A stretch of 64,000 bases of DNA from Cruorifilaria tuberocauda (lineage: Eukaryota > Nematoda > Chromadorea > Rhabditida > Onchocercidae): positions 103,633-167,632 of the forward strand of contig JABVXU010000085.1 of assembly GCA_013365365.1 (NCBI GenBank), given 5' to 3'. Numbering within the stretch: the stretch's first letter is position 1; each line of letters begins with the position of its first letter. Shown in pieces: positions 1-13,762 of this stretch. The notes under the pieces are model-generated. The model had not been told where the DNA came from. It made no database searches and saw nothing but the letters and a program-made list of their open reading frames with translations. The position numbers and the translations under genes are program-made.

Positions 1-2471
1 GTCGAAGCGCGGATCAGCCATAAGGTGACGAAAAGCTGCTAATTTCAGCATACCTTTACCAATATTTGCATGACGATCCAGTCTCGAACCAAGATCACCT
101 AAATTTACTAAGCCAGATTTTTATTATACAGGTAGAATCTGCATGTTTGAATTTGTTTTTTAATCTGCTTAGTGACAATATGGAGATGCCTGCTTTTCAT
201 TGTAAAAAACTACAAATAGATTTATATCATTATTCACAAATTAAAAATCCGAAAGGAAAAGTTTTTTAATTATTTCAAATTTACCCATCGAGTCATTGAT
301 ATGAAACGCACGGAGATACTGAAGACCAATAATATTCTCAAATTGGATGATAGTTTCTTTATATCCGTCTTCTGATCGTATGTCATAACCTAAATTTAGC
401 AGTGCAAATGCTGTGGCAATAATTGAAGATTTTTAGGAATCTTTATTATTCTACAAAAGTATTTAGCAAAAGATTAAACAGGATTAAAAGATTGCAAGTA
501 GAATAAAACTTCGATATAAAAATGAACACTTTGCGCTGAATTAACAACTCTTCTAACAAAACTATAGAAGTTTTCTTTTGATTGGAGGGGAGTTGAACTC
601 ATGAGGAATTGGATTCAGATCTATCATAAGCCCAAAAACTTATTCATGGTGAACCCTAGGAACTGAACTCAAATCCATTTATTATCTATTTGGTCTTATA
701 ATGGAAGCGAATTGAGGCTGACCTGTATCAGTAAGCAATATTTTCTGTTATCTGCTTCACATATATAAATTTGTTTTTATAGAAATAGAAAAAGAGCGTT
801 TGACACATTCATGCCTTGGCATAGATACAATAATACGATAATTCGAAAGTATTAACTTTGGATGTAAGTAACTTCGCACGATGATAAAGCTTTTATCACT
901 ATATTACAACTAGATTTTTCTATTAAATTACTGAGTTTGAATCTAAATAAATATTATAAAACTGACCCGCAGCAAAAATATGACATGTATCAAGGCATAC
1001 TCCCACTCGCTTTTTATTTTTAACCAAACTAATAATTATCTGTAGCTCTTCAAACTTTCCACCAATAGTATTTCCCTGTCCAGCCATCGTTTCAATCACT
1101 GAAAAAGGAAATGTTTTGCAAAAAATGCGGCAAGATTTTGAAAAAAAACCGCTAATACAAGTTTTTAACAAATTTCTTTGTTTAAGTGAGAAAATAACGA
1201 AGATAATTTCGTGTTTGTTTTTCAAATGATTTTTGCGAACTTCTTACCGAAATAAAATTTTGGAAATCAGTCAAACTTTGGAAAAGTATAAAAAACAAAC
1301 AAATTGTAATATATTCAGTGTGATCCATAACATAATTCAAAGTAGCAGCAATTGTTTTGATACATTCTTGACGAGTACATTTTCCTGCCGTAGATCCTAA
1401 AAATTAGTTATTAACTATGAAATGTCCAGAAACTTATTCTTGTCCTGGAATGATTTTTCTTAATTTAACCATTTACTTAAAACTTTTTTCCTATAATTAA
1501 CTCACAAATTACGTCTTCAAATCGTTCAATAACATTAATTAGTGATTATTTATCATAGCGATGGGACGACTGAGTCAAATCTTATATTTTAAAGCAGAAT
1601 GAGAAAGAAAACAATGCATGAAGCTTTCTAAGGATTTTCTGGAATCCAATAAAATAAAATCAAAGTAAAACTTGAACATATACATTTACCAGGATGAATA
1701 TTATAATAGAGGATGCCAAGCTGTTCGCATCGTTTACATTCGTCTAACATGCATGCTCGAGCTCGATCCAGTATTTCTATGTCACTACTGCCACAATTTA
1801 TCAAATATGACCCGTGCACAACAATTTGGTCCATTGGAAATTCTAATTTCTATCGAAGTAAAGAAAAAGAGTTAATGCATGATCAAGAATACAACTTTAT
1901 TTAATTTTCCACTGTGTAATGAATTAACAAGACAGTGTCAAGCCTAACATACTGGATGATTTTTTATGGCATCATACGCATTAAATAAATATACCTGTGC
2001 GGTTTCACGAAATGCTTGCACCATTTCATTTTTCATGGGTGGACTATTCCATGAACGTTGGTTCCGGACAAAAAAAGCAAAAGATCGGCATCCAATAGAT
2101 ATGGCATTGTAAAAACCTTGTTCTAAACCTCCTGGAACGCAATTTTTTATATAGAACACAGTAAATGAATATCTCGAAGATCCATTTCAACGAAATGTTT
2201 ATAATCACATAAAGCATACCAACCACTCTGTTTATTATTCATGAACTAGCTACACAGATCTAATAAATTACTACTTTTTATTACACACTGATTTTTTCCT
2301 CTAAAATTTAACATAAAGAATAAGGGAAACAGTACCTACTACACTAACATGTGCTCCGAGCATTTTCTTTGATCCAGCAGCGGCTTCCATCACTTTCTGC
2401 GCAATGGGATATATCGATGAACTGTTCTCATTAGAACTTACTTTAGTTGAATGTTTTCGTTTTTGAGTGAC
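1..2471 (-). CDS. apn-1: AP endonuclease, endonuclease IV family (3' end cut by window edge)
   Basis: This is an endonuclease IV (Nfo/Apn1) enzyme, which cuts DNA 5' of abasic sites in base excision repair with a three-metal active site. Exons, 5' to 3': 2471-2336, 2131-1995, 1849-1690, 1396-1301, 1098-967, 389-285 and 98-1. All join in phase. Family blocks appear in order: [92 protein letters not shown]. These carry the expected His, Glu and Asp metal ligands. The final Glu-containing block lies beyond base 1, so the gene is partial. The first exon listed begins with a lysine-rich stretch (VTQKRKH) in phase 0, so at least one 5' exon is missing. A candidate around 2620-2665 (EEISVKLT) ends at a GT donor but is weak. 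Family assignment is very secure; the start is not. Confidence 0.93.
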
Positions 2472-2599
2472 CTGAAATATGGTATCTAGTTGACATTTTT
2501 AAAATTTCTCCATTCATAAAATACTTAAATCTTCAAATTAAAAAATTCTTTCTTTTATCTAATTTTCCATATTCCTAACAATGACAAGACTCTACTGAC

Positions 2600-2960
2600 A
2601 AGACAGAATGACAAGACTTATAATCCATTTAACGGTACAGTTAACTTGACAGATATCTCTTCCATGTCAATAATGTCCTGCACTGATAAAACATCTTACT
2701 TTTGTCCATTCCCTACTTTTCGTTCTATCGCTGTTACCACATGATTTTTTCATCTTTTTAAAATCAAAGTTTCAGTTTCCTTGGCTTAATTATGATCGAT
2801 TCCCATTTGAACATCTTTTTCTTCCGATTCTCCTCCTCTAAAACTGCTTCAGCACGGTCCAATTTCTGCAATCTGGTCCTTTCTTGATTTCCGATTTCTC
2901 TATATCTTGTGGAACATTAGTAAAAGAAGTTCCCAACATATTAACAGCATTCAAGAACTC
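2600..2960 (-). other. possible 5' exon(s) of the AP endonuclease gene
   Basis: Two short open stretches lie upstream of the first certain apn-1 exon. One near 2620-2665 reads DIIDMEEISVKLT after a CAG acceptor and before a GT donor. Another near 2850-2945 starts with ATG (MLGTSFTNVPQ). Neither matches a conserved block, because the N-terminal extension of this family is variable. They are listed as candidates only. Confidence 0.25.
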
Positions 2961-4409
2961 AATAATACTACTCTGGAATTTTTAGCATGATTTCCATTCG
3001 ATACTCTTCCATCAACCAAAATAAGATTCTCAAAAGTTATTCACGAATTTTTAATTGTTAATCACAATTTGATTATCCATTGAAATAATTTATGACTATC
3101 GTTCAAAGAAAACATTTTTTTTACTAATTATGAACAAAATGCAAAAGAAAAAAATACACATTTAGAAAATCTAATCACTAAGAGTAAAAAAACGACTGGA
3201 GAAGGAACGGATGAACATTTATATAAAAAGGGAATTAAGAAAAAAAAACCGAGCTGAAAATCATCTATGTTCACGACCAACATTTCTATAAAAAAAAGAT
3301 CGTAATTTACTTGCAAACCAATATAAAAGAATAAAAAGCACAGCTAGACATTTTTACAAAGAAAGTATAGACTAGATGTAATTTCATGTATTTATATAAT
3401 TGCCACGGAACTAAGATTCCTTCAGTATAACTTCCTTTTTTCAAAGCCAAAAAACAGGAAAAATAATAATCATTACAATTGTACATGAACTGATTTACAC
3501 ACACTATTCTGATTATTTGATTGATGCAATTTTCACACGAAACTAGTTTGTTACTTCTAGTTTACAAAACAATATTTCCAAGAATCTTTCACGAACGTCA
3601 AACTTCATAAGACAATAAAATAGAAGAATCTCCACAATCCAAAAATTGAGGTGCTGAATCCAATGCTGCTGGAAAGCTTCCCGAATGAGATCTAGATTGA
3701 CTAGTCCAGAAAATTATGTTTTTGCGATTCATTCCACAAGGAAATTAAACTTTTCTATGAAGCATCGTAATGAACGATACATTCAACTCATTTTTTTAAT
3801 CACTGAGTCACCAGCTTCTTCCTGAAAATTATATTCAACAGCAGGAACCAAGTTAGTTATTACTCAATTCAGCCGCTGTTTTTGTCTCATACTTATTAAA
3901 AATTCATTGCTACAACATTATAATCAACAAAATACCTTTGAAATTTCACTGCTGCTTAATTTTATCGTCATATCTGTCTTAATTGATTTCTTACTTCCTG
4001 AAAGAAATTTAGCTTATTTTTTATTTTTGCAACTTGGAAAATATAACAGTTTAAAAAAGGAACATGACTCAAAACGTTTAAAAGTAGAAACCTGAACCCT
4101 AAACTCTCTATCGGACTGCAACAAAACAATTAGGCATAATCTTAGTACTTCGATAGTATGTAACTGACAGGTGGAAGATTAGAGAAACTTGGCTAAATTT
4201 AGACAACGAACTGTTTGAAAGAGAACTTTATTATAGCCCTATATTACCCTTATATGCTCACAGTTATCGTTCGGGTATTCGAATAATTAGGCAAACACAT
4301 AGAAATAATTAACAGTCCTTAAGAAATAATTTCTTTCCTCTTTTTCCGAAATAAAATGTTTCTGATTTACTGCCTTACGCTGGCTGACTAATATTCTGCT
4401 TCATAATTA
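2961..4409. other. intergenic, nothing recognised
   Basis: AT-rich sequence between the 5' side of apn-1 and the stop codon of the MBOAT gene. Only short chance ORFs rich in Phe, Leu and Lys are present. It probably includes the 3' UTR of the MBOAT gene. No RNA gene or repeat was recognised. Confidence 0.5.
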
Positions 4410-7400
4410 TCACGAATTCAAACCTGTTGAAATCATTAATGATTTGTAAAACCATGAAAATGTAATAACTGCAATCATAATCCAGTGTACATGGAAATAT
4501 ACTGAATTCCAGTACCGAATCGTATCATGCCATGTTAATAATAAAAAACCGGAAGCCATGAATGCAAAGCCAAGCTGTCGTATTAAATACCAACTACAAC
4601 GAAGTTGATAATACAAAGATATATTGGAGAAGAGAAAGATAGAGAAGATTTCTGACAATGAACACATACAGCATACTATATCAAACAGAAAATAAGATTT
4701 ATTATATCTACCAAACTGTCATTTTTACTCATTATTCGGCATAGCTCTCGATGTAACATATGAGTTGCTAAATATATGAGCCAAATATACGAAAGTTTTC
4801 CGCGCAATACATTTACAAATGGCTTACAAAATAGTGAACAAAAGCGGTAATTTGCCATGAGGATCCTTTGGCACTAATGATAGAATACTGTCCTCCGCCA
4901 CTGTACAAAGAGGAACTGTAAGGAAGGATAGGAAATAGCCCGGATGCACACCATGCCAAAATGCACTCACTGACATCGTCAGTAACATCCTGAAACATCC
5001 CAATTATGAATTCTGCGAAATTTACAAAAAAGAGATAGTGATCATAAATCAGCAATTATTTTTCTTTGTTAAGAGATTCTGTGATCTTATGTTCCGTTGT
5101 AGTTTCTTACTTTACAACCTATCGGAAAAAAACTCATAAATAAATGACTTAATAATACCCCAAAGATCGCGGTACACGTTTGTACACACAGTTTGCAAGC
5201 CAGAATTGAACCGTGCGGTTCCAAGCCCTTATCCCACCTCGAAATGAAGCATTCAGTTCGATCGACCAAATATCCAAATTACGTATTGCTTCCGAATTAT
5301 AACTTATCTCCTTTTTATTCATTTGTTCTCTAAATCGAAAAAACAATCATTTTGATAATAAGATTTTTTTATTAATTCACTTAATAGTATATCGTTACTT
5401 GATACTGTGGTCGATCAATCTTTCAAGAAAGTTTTATGCGAGTGTAGAAATAGTCACAAAAAATTTTGTTTTGATTTGAATAAGAAATATTACTTCAAAA
5501 TATCGATTTTATTGGGTCCTTTACCAGCCGATGGACAACTTTCCTCTGGATAAATTCCAATTCCATTCAACACACAGATTGATTCCGCAACCATCCACGC
5601 GCTATATACACGACATCGCATCCACAGAAATACTAGGAAACTAACTGATATTCGGTAGTAGGGTGTTTCATCAAAAAATTCATCTTCGCGCATCTTCTGA
5701 TAAAGAAATTTTGCAATAATATCAAAATTTTAAATAAGTAATCGACAATACAAAGACCATTTACTATTTCTTAATAATGCATATAACTAGAACTTCAAAA
5801 ATATTTAATATGTTCATTTTTATAAATCAATTAGTGGACATTTCTTATATAATTCGATGAAAAATGTGATACAACAAATCCAACAAACCTCAAGTGGGAA
5901 AGCATACAAGAGCAAAATAAAAGCAGGTAAAGACCAAGCAAGATTATATAAACGCCATTTAATATGTTTCCAAACGGATATTTCCATTATTTTATCATTA
6001 TCGACAACATCTCGGTACATTGCATATGTATAATATGGACCTTAAAAAATATAAAATTATAAAAAACAAAAATATAAAGACCTTACATATTGTATATATG
6101 TATCTTGCTTCATGAAATCTCGTTTACTGTTAGTCTTCGCAGGACCAATAAAGTATATTCACGGTGAAAGATCTACTATAAAAGACTTCGGAATTTCTGA
6201 AATGATATATTTTAAATAAGTTTGGACAACTGAAATATAGATACTCCAACACAGTATAGCTAATTATAGCATTCGTTCATTGCAGCTGTAATGAGGTCAA
6301 AAGAAAAAATATTTGGAATATGAAATAACAAATAAAGCTTTATAATTCAATCAGTTCTTTTAATAGATAAATTAAAAAGATTATGCGGTGATACAGGAAT
6401 TACACAACTACCACGTAAAACTGAAGGAAGTGGGTGGGTTAATTGGTGAAGTATGTGAATATATAAATTTTATATTTTAATCAAATGAAAAGTAGAAAAA
6501 ATGAATGATGTCAAAAATTGACTGTCAAAGTATGAAAAATAATGATACCAGTAAAAAGGCCCGGGAAATTATATAAATATAAAATTGTCTGCCACCATGA
6601 TGGCTGTTCAATGAATCGTGTCCTATTTGGATCGAACTTCATCTCATCTTTTTTTCTACTATCAGCAATTTCGAAACTTAAACCAATAAGCTGCAATAAG
6701 TGATATTTAGGAAAACAAAAAAGAGAGTTTCCTTTATATTAAGAAAAATGAAGCCTTGCTCGTATTTATTGGTCAAGTCACCCAAGCGAGCTCTCGATGA
6801 ATATGTTGCAGACGAAAATTATCAAATTATAAGGGAAAAATATGCAAATAATACCTTCCTAAAATGAAACATAATTATTGCTGCTAAGGAGTAACTCACA
6901 ATTATAATGCAATAAAACTAACATAAGACATCTACCCTGCTACCAACCATTATAAAAAACTTTTTATTACAGCTATTTATTACATATTTCAAGCAAGAAT
7001 AAGTCAGCTCTTTCCGCGATACTTGATGGTTATAGTATCACTGAAACATACTCTTAACGTCATAATTAGCTGAACGGCATTTGAATGAGAAACAAGAGCT
7101 GGAAAACCGATCAGATGTATTGCTCGAAGAACTCCCAAATAAATGAATGTTATAATGAAGGATATCAACGGCAAATACCTAGAAAATGTTACAAGCTCGA
7201 AATATGCACGATAAATATTGCGAATCTCTTATAATTCATGCTATGAAATGCTATTCTCAGAAAGTGTGCAAAATATTAGTAAGCACAAGATTACCGGTTT
7301 TTCACTGCCGAATTTATAATAATATTTATAATCACAATAAATAGAGAATATAATAATTTCCAACCAGTAAAATAGTAAATCAATGAAATACCAGTAATTC

Positions 7401-7705
7401 CACCACATATTTCACGAACTATGCCCCAACGCACCTAAATTTTCGATTTGTTATGAATTATCTCAAATTTAATATTCTGCGACTTATGTTAAACTTTTAC
7501 CAGAACATGTAAAATCAATTAAAAAGCTTTTCTATGTACCAATGTTAGATAAAAAAGTTACCTGTCGCATAAGAATAGAAAATAAGAAAGAAATAATAAG
7601 CAATTCACTGTAGATTAAATCATCTATCCTTTCCAATAGCAATTCAGATAAAGCTTCCACCATACTAATTTTTGTTTGATTTGTTAAAACTGATCCAGAA
7701 ATCAT
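4410..7705 (-). CDS. mboa-7: membrane-bound O-acyltransferase, MBOAT7/LPIAT1 type
   Basis: This is a multi-pass ER enzyme of the MBOAT family. MBOAT7 proteins transfer polyunsaturated acyl chains, mainly arachidonate or EPA, from acyl-CoA to lysophosphatidylinositol. Nine exons join in phase: 7705-7562, 7434-7295, 7178-7052, 6690-6549, 6040-5889, 5696-5494, 5329-5159, 4989-4828 and 4593-4410, giving 474 residues (human MBOAT7 has 472). Matching blocks include HLIGFPALVSHSNAVQL, NFPGLFTGPYYTYAMYRD, YAFPLE, AIRNLDIW, WNRTVQFWLANCVYK, SAFWHGVHPGYFLSFL and DTIRYWNSVYF. The catalytic His is H372 (WHG) and the conserved Asn is N340 (WNRT). The ATG at 7705 was chosen as the longest reading; a second in-frame ATG at 7663 (MVEALSELL) aligns better with the family start. 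No defect was seen. Confidence 0.93.
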
Positions 7706-10117
7706 CGAAATCGATACTAAGAAACCTACAGATAAATTTTTTAGCTTATGTGGAAATAATGCGATACTTCGAAATTTCCATACTCACAAATAAAATATTA
7801 AAAGACAAAAAAAACCAGTAAGTACAGTACATATAATAAATTGAAGGAAAGTTCTCAGAATGAAAGAAATAAACACAGTGGGTACAGATTTTTACTATTT
7901 TGACAAGAAGAATAAGATGATTAATGCGTCCGAATAAGATGGAGAGAATACAACTGGTTTAATAAACATCGATTCTGCACTTTTCGCATCACAGATATCT
8001 TAAGTTTCTAACGTATTCGAGACAAACTCGATTAATAACCTATAAACTGAAGTGAAAATAAACTGATAGCTTTTCTCCAAAAAAGCCATAGGAATCCTTC
8101 TATAGCATTTAGATTATAAAATACGGAAGGTATATCGGAAAAGAATATAGAGATCAATTACTGCGAAAGATATTTCAGATGACTATTTAGCTGATTGATT
8201 CAATCATTCTGGATTTGTCCGAAAAGTTACTACTACTGAAAACTGAAACTTCTTAAGCATACATCTTCCTGTACTCTGTTTTGCTTCTGCAATATAAATA
8301 ATTTCTTTTCCCTTCTACTATGAAAAAATTGCCTGATTCATTGACAACAATTTCACATTACCAAAATTTTAAAAGCTAATCATTACTTTCTATTTATTTT
8401 CTAGAAAGAAAGACCAAGAATGACAAATGATTTATATCAAAAATTTTCGAAATTGCTTGAAATTTGGCCCAATTTACATAGAAGGCATGCATATAAAATG
8501 CAATTCGATCTAAAAAAATTAAGAGATTTTTAGAGTGTGGAATGTTTATGAGCAAAACTTGAAAAGTTGTATAGAATCTTATAAAAAAGTTAAAATTAAT
8601 CTTAAATTAGTCTTAAATTACTATTAAAAAATTTTTATAGGGAATTCCAAAATTACCGTAAAACCGGTATTATTCGCTCAATATCACATTTTTGTACTCA
8701 CTCTGCCAATCTTTCATTACTGTTCATTCTTGACTTCCTTGATGACATCAACCCTTGGGAACCAATACCTTTTGATGTGTGCTGTAAAATATTGTACACC
8801 TGTAAAGCGCTTCATATACATGATGGAACGTTTTTTGTACACATTAGCCAGTACCAAACAAAAAAAAACTAAACATTTAGTACAGTTTCAACTAAGCTCA
8901 GAAAATAACATTACTAAGGAAAATATCTTACAGCACTCTACACCGCTACTTCTAAGTTTGTAAATATACTGTACAAAATAACATAAGTTCAGAGAAATTA
9001 CAATAAAAACCATACATATTAAGGTATCAGCAGTTAACATCTAGCAATATTGCGATATCACTATCAAGTGCGTGTAGGGAAGGTTGAAAGTAACGTCAAA
9101 GGATAAGTAAAATAAAACAAGCTATCGAGAAACTTTTGCGGATGGTAGTAAGGCGAGTTTTCTAATAATTTCTAGAGCTTGTGGATCTAGGAAACAGTAA
9201 ATTCCCGGCATGACTCAGACTCTTTTCAAAGGAAAGACCTTCAGCCGCTTCTATTTGGAGAGCATTCATGAGTATAAAGGGGTTCGTCCATTTCACCGTC
9301 TCATTGCAATTAGCTAGAGAACTGGAGAATATCGGCAACGATATTAATATTGCCACCTACAGGTTACTGTTCCTGAGGGTAAATTATCATACCTGTCGAT
9401 TTAACTTTAAAAATTCACCACTGTCGGTACTTCTTCGTTTCTTCGATCTTTATTTTCCTGTTAAACTGAATGCACCATATAAACTAAATTCGTGATCCAC
9501 TTCTCTTCCGTTTTATTCCTCTTCTCAGAGAGGGATAACTTTGATCAACATCTATGAACTTCTAGAAAGTTATATCACTAGGCTTCATTAGAATGAAATT
9601 GACTGATGTTTGATTCCATCACATAAACTTGTTTAAAATTAACAAGTTTATACGTTTATTTTAATACTTGATTAGAGAAAACCCAAATGTTTTTGACGTG
9701 AACTTTTTATAAATTTGTGAATCAGTATCTAAATCATGCTAATTGTAGAAATAAAATATTCGAAATGTTTAATCATTTCTTTTTTTTGCAATAAAACAAA
9801 GTCATTACATTTAAAAGCACGAATACGATACAATTACCCCAAAAATCACAGAGAAGAACAAAGCAATATCTGAAGAATTAATATATCGTTGCTTCGGAAC
9901 AGTACTTCACATTTTGCAATCAATAAACCAATAATATCTATCATACTTCATAATTATTGATCAAATAATCGAAGTATCAGGTAGCGTTATGCTAAAGTAT
10001 ATGGATTTCTTTTGTTCTTCAAACATATTCATTGAAATCGATCTTCGAAGGAAATGAAAATTAACTTCAAAATAATGAAAAATTTTTGAAATGAAGGAGA
10101 ACAAGAGTAAATGATAG
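7706..10117. other. intergenic, nothing recognised
   Basis: This stretch lies between the start of the MBOAT gene and the stop of the trypsin-like gene. A few open stretches (for example 8730-8963 and 9268-9495, both strands) show no family motif and no paired splice signals. Much of 9500-10117 is probably the 3' UTR and flank of the protease gene. Confidence 0.5.
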
Positions 10118-11871
10118 TTAAAGGATATCATTATCATTGAGCTGAAGCAATTTCATTTGCGAATTCACCCATCCAGTAACAGCACTAATTTTAGCATACA
10201 CTCCGGGGATGTTATTCCGACCGCATCCATGACCCCAACTGACTACTCCTTGTAGTTCCCATCTTTGACGTGCATGACTGTAACACACTAACGGACCACC
10301 TGAATCACCCTGAAGAACATTATTGAGATTAAAGTGGATTCCTGGAACATGGACATTCTTAGGGATGCTAATCTTTGATTTATTCCGATATTATCATATC
10401 TCATTCTCACTTTCAAGATATTACTTTAGAGAAAAACAAAGGAAGAAAAGAAACCTGACAAGCATCAGCACCACCGGAACCAGCGCAAAGCATAGATAAT
10501 GGATCCACACGGCCGAAATAATGCAAAATACTATTACAAATAACAATTGGTATAATTGGAACATGTGTCTCACGTAACTTCGATGAAAAACTACCACTTT
10601 CTTCTTGAAAACCCCATCCTATAAAAAGACATAGAGAATTATGCAGAAGGACGGTAAGTCAAAGAATTAATAAGAGTAAGCATGAAATTTCCGGCCTAAA
10701 TAATTTTCTCCGTTTTTCTTGACGTATCCCTTACATTACATTAATCAATAATACTATTTACACCTGTAACAATGCAGTTGTCTGCCGTTGATGGCTCCAA
10801 CATCGGTAAACATATCGGTAATACATTTTCGCTAAAGTTTAATTTTCCATGTAACCTAAAATAATACTAAGCTATTAGAAGGATATTTTAATAATACGTT
10901 GAAGTTTCCCGAATTTTTCAAGGAATACTATCCTTGAAATTACTGGGATGAAATAATCTAAAATCCTAGCTGATGAAATTTCATTTAATTTAATAATGAT
11001 AGGAATCTTCACCTGGCAATAGCGATGTCAAATGAACTTGGCATAAGGACATTAAATAACGGATGTATTGAAATATTACGAATTCCATAGCTTTCTCCGG
11101 ATCCAATTTCATGACCACCGATGAGAATTGTATAACGTGCTGGATTACGACTGAAGATATGAGACCCATTAGGAAAACCATCAATTTTGCTATTTGACTT
11201 TCTTGGTGTTTTCTTTTTAGTAACATTTTATCTGTTACCCGCAAAGAATCAAAAATCTACCAGCGTTAATAAGTTTGCCTACTAATATTCAGTTTCTCAA
11301 ATCAACTCCATTCAGATTAGAACGCATTTGAACAGAATTGAACCTCCGAGAGAAGCAGTGCGCAGCAGTGATAACGATATCATCACTGAGAAGCGCCGCG
11401 CCACATCGATGAATCTTTGTTTCAGTATAGATCAGCTGCACGGTCCAAGGCCATATATGTGGTGTTGACTCGTTACCTCCAACTACACGACGTTCGTCCT
11501 GCTACAGATTTATCAATTCCTCGGATCAGTATATCTCGGGTGCAACAGTTTTCAGAATATTAGCAACTTGTTCGAAGAAGAAATGTGCAAAACACGAAAA
11601 TAGTCTCAAGGTATGTTTTGCTTCTAAGTTAAGTTTCCGTTGTTTTGCGATCGATCATAAAAATCAATGTAAATTTCTCTGATCAGTCTAGTCCTACATT
11701 TAATAAAATGAAAAAGACTGGCACAAATAAACTTACAGTGACAAATTTGCCATTATCGATAAGGCTATCTAAATTGTGAGAACGACCACAAATTTCTATC
11801 TTTTCTGAATGCGAATTTACAAATTCAATCAGTAGTAAAACTAACGCTTCTAACACTTGGAAATATCGCAT
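10118..11871 (-). CDS. try-1: secreted trypsin-like serine protease, TRY-1 type
   Basis: S1-family (chymotrypsin fold) protease zymogen of 291 residues. Six exons join in phase: 11871-11737, 11498-11344, 11150-11013, 10855-10764, 10618-10455 and 10309-10118. Residues 1-20 form a signal peptide with a Leu-rich core. A short propeptide with one Cys (IEICGRS) precedes the activation site RR/VVGG, with cleavage expected after R49. The triad is complete: H92 (TAAHC), D138 (FDIAI) and S231 (GDSGGP). D225, six residues before the active Ser, is the S1-pocket Asp that gives trypsin-like Arg/Lys specificity. Blocks such as [25 protein letters not shown] and [12 protein letters not shown] follow C. elegans TRY-1 closely, as I recall that protein. 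The propeptide Cys probably stays disulfide-linked to the catalytic domain. Confidence 0.92.
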
Positions 11872-13762
11872 TTTTAACCTACAAATGACTGAACCACAAT
11901 TAGATGCTTCCAGCTAATAAGCAGAAATAATTCGTCTCATCAAGAGATTTTTTATAGTATACCCAAAAGGTAACAATCCACAAGAAAAATTTCCAGAAGA
12001 ATGAGTGAACTCCTAAAATACGATCAAATCAAATGATCAGATCAAATGCAACTCACTTTCTCGCTAATTAGCCATTCTCGGAATGTTTTTGTTTTTCCTT
12101 CATTCCAACATCACTAACTCTTGCCAAATCCCATATCGCAGATTTATTTGCAGAAATCTTGTTCTTCGGTAAAATAATGCCACTATGGTAAAAGGGATGT
12201 CAGAACATTGCAGAAGAGAATATTAAAGGTTAAAGTAATTTTATTTTGCTTGAAGAAAACGGAAGTTGCATATTTCATGTTGAATCTCAGTTATTCATTT
12301 GAAATAAAACCGAGCTTTTCCCAATCGTCAGGAGCATCATTTATGCAAATTTACACCAATTTTGAAACAATCATATTTTTATAGCATAGTTGTGCCAGAA
12401 GGAATAAACTGGAATTTAGATTCACTCTAATTGCGGGTTTTCCCAATATAGTAGATTCTGATTGAAAATGAGGCTTTGCCTCACTTGGAAATTTTAAGTT
12501 TTAAATCATTGCAATATGATTTCAATTCAAGGTTTCAAGATACAATTAGTTAATATTCAACACGATTCTTCAAGTACGTAATATCGCAAGGACACTACCT
12601 AGTTATACCTTTTAAAAATGTTGAAATATTTATATAATTACCATATAGACTAAATTATTCATATGTTCGGTACAACACCACTTTTTTATCCTGTTCCTTA
12701 ATTATAATTATCCATGTTTGATTCGTTGTAATACCTTCATGATACCATTTTTTCTAAATTGGTGCCAAAATTAAAAGAAACGATCTCGTTCCAACATTTC
12801 CTCCTTCCTGTTCGAATGTGAAAGAGATTAGGTGAAGCAAACATTTGGTTTCAATTACCTTTGCACTGGAATCGAAAAAGAAATCATTTTTCCGAACCAA
12901 AATCAAAATGGTTCAGGAACAAATATCGGGCTGATAAGATTTAGAAATAATCTTTCTAATCAATTATCATATTGATTGTGAAACTGAAATAATATACTTC
13001 CGGATGGCATTTTCAAAAAAAGGAAGTAATTGAAGTTGAACTATAACATTTGAAATATAACAATTAAAGACATCGTCGATATATCAAAAAGTACATGACT
13101 AGAAAATACAGAGATGTAAAGAAAAATTGATAATGATTTAAGAATTAGTAGACATTAATGAGATAAATTAATTATTGAGTGAAAAATAAAAATTCAAGTT
13201 ATAGTAACAAACAGTAATAATCACTTCCGTTTCTGTAGTATAACGCATACGCCGATTCATCAAGCCGAATAATGAAACAAATGAGAATTTAGAAAGAATC
13301 TGCAATGGTCTATTGAACTGAGTTCATTTTAAATGTGATAAAGAAGATATAAATTGTCATATTAATATACGATCTTACTGTTACTGTAGCAATTTCATTG
13401 TGATTTGAATGCCAACTAAAATCGTAGATTTCACTGTGGAATGGCAATATATAAGCTAATATATGGCAATTCCTACTTTCAGGGGAAGATAAATTATATA
13501 AGCATACCTGTGTCAAGACATGGAATTTCATATATGTTACGTTTTTGCTGTCGCATATCAAGTGAATGATTCCATAAATAAATTATTCAATGAATTATTG
13601 AATAGATAACGGAGAAAAAAATTTCACGACATCGAGCGGTGAAAAAAAAGTTTTATTGTTGTGCAAGAAGTTGACAAAAACTAGTAAAATTATTTCAGTA
13701 TTAAATGTGGCAGTATGAAACGCGGTTGCAAATGATTCGTTCTACGACAAATGAATTTATTT
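11872..13762. other. mostly intergenic; one exon-like open stretch
   Basis: Most of this stretch is featureless AT-rich DNA. On the minus strand, about 13507-13379 is an open stretch between a CAG acceptor and a GTAAGA donor. It reads through LPFHSEIYDFSWHSNHNE, which has the flavour of a WD40 blade. It lies beyond a stop codon and AATAAA of the neighbouring minus-strand locus, so it would belong to another transcript or to a relic. Confidence 0.3.

Noticed and set aside
571..700. Possible tRNA-like stretch (repeated GAACTGAACTC / TTGAACTC)
   Set aside because: No cloverleaf with paired acceptor and anticodon stems can be drawn; it lies in an apn-1 intron.
8730..9495. Two plus-strand ORFs (77 and 75 codons) and an overlapping minus-strand ORF
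   Set aside because: They show no family motif, no splice partners and a composition expected of AT-rich chance ORFs; both strands are open at the same place.
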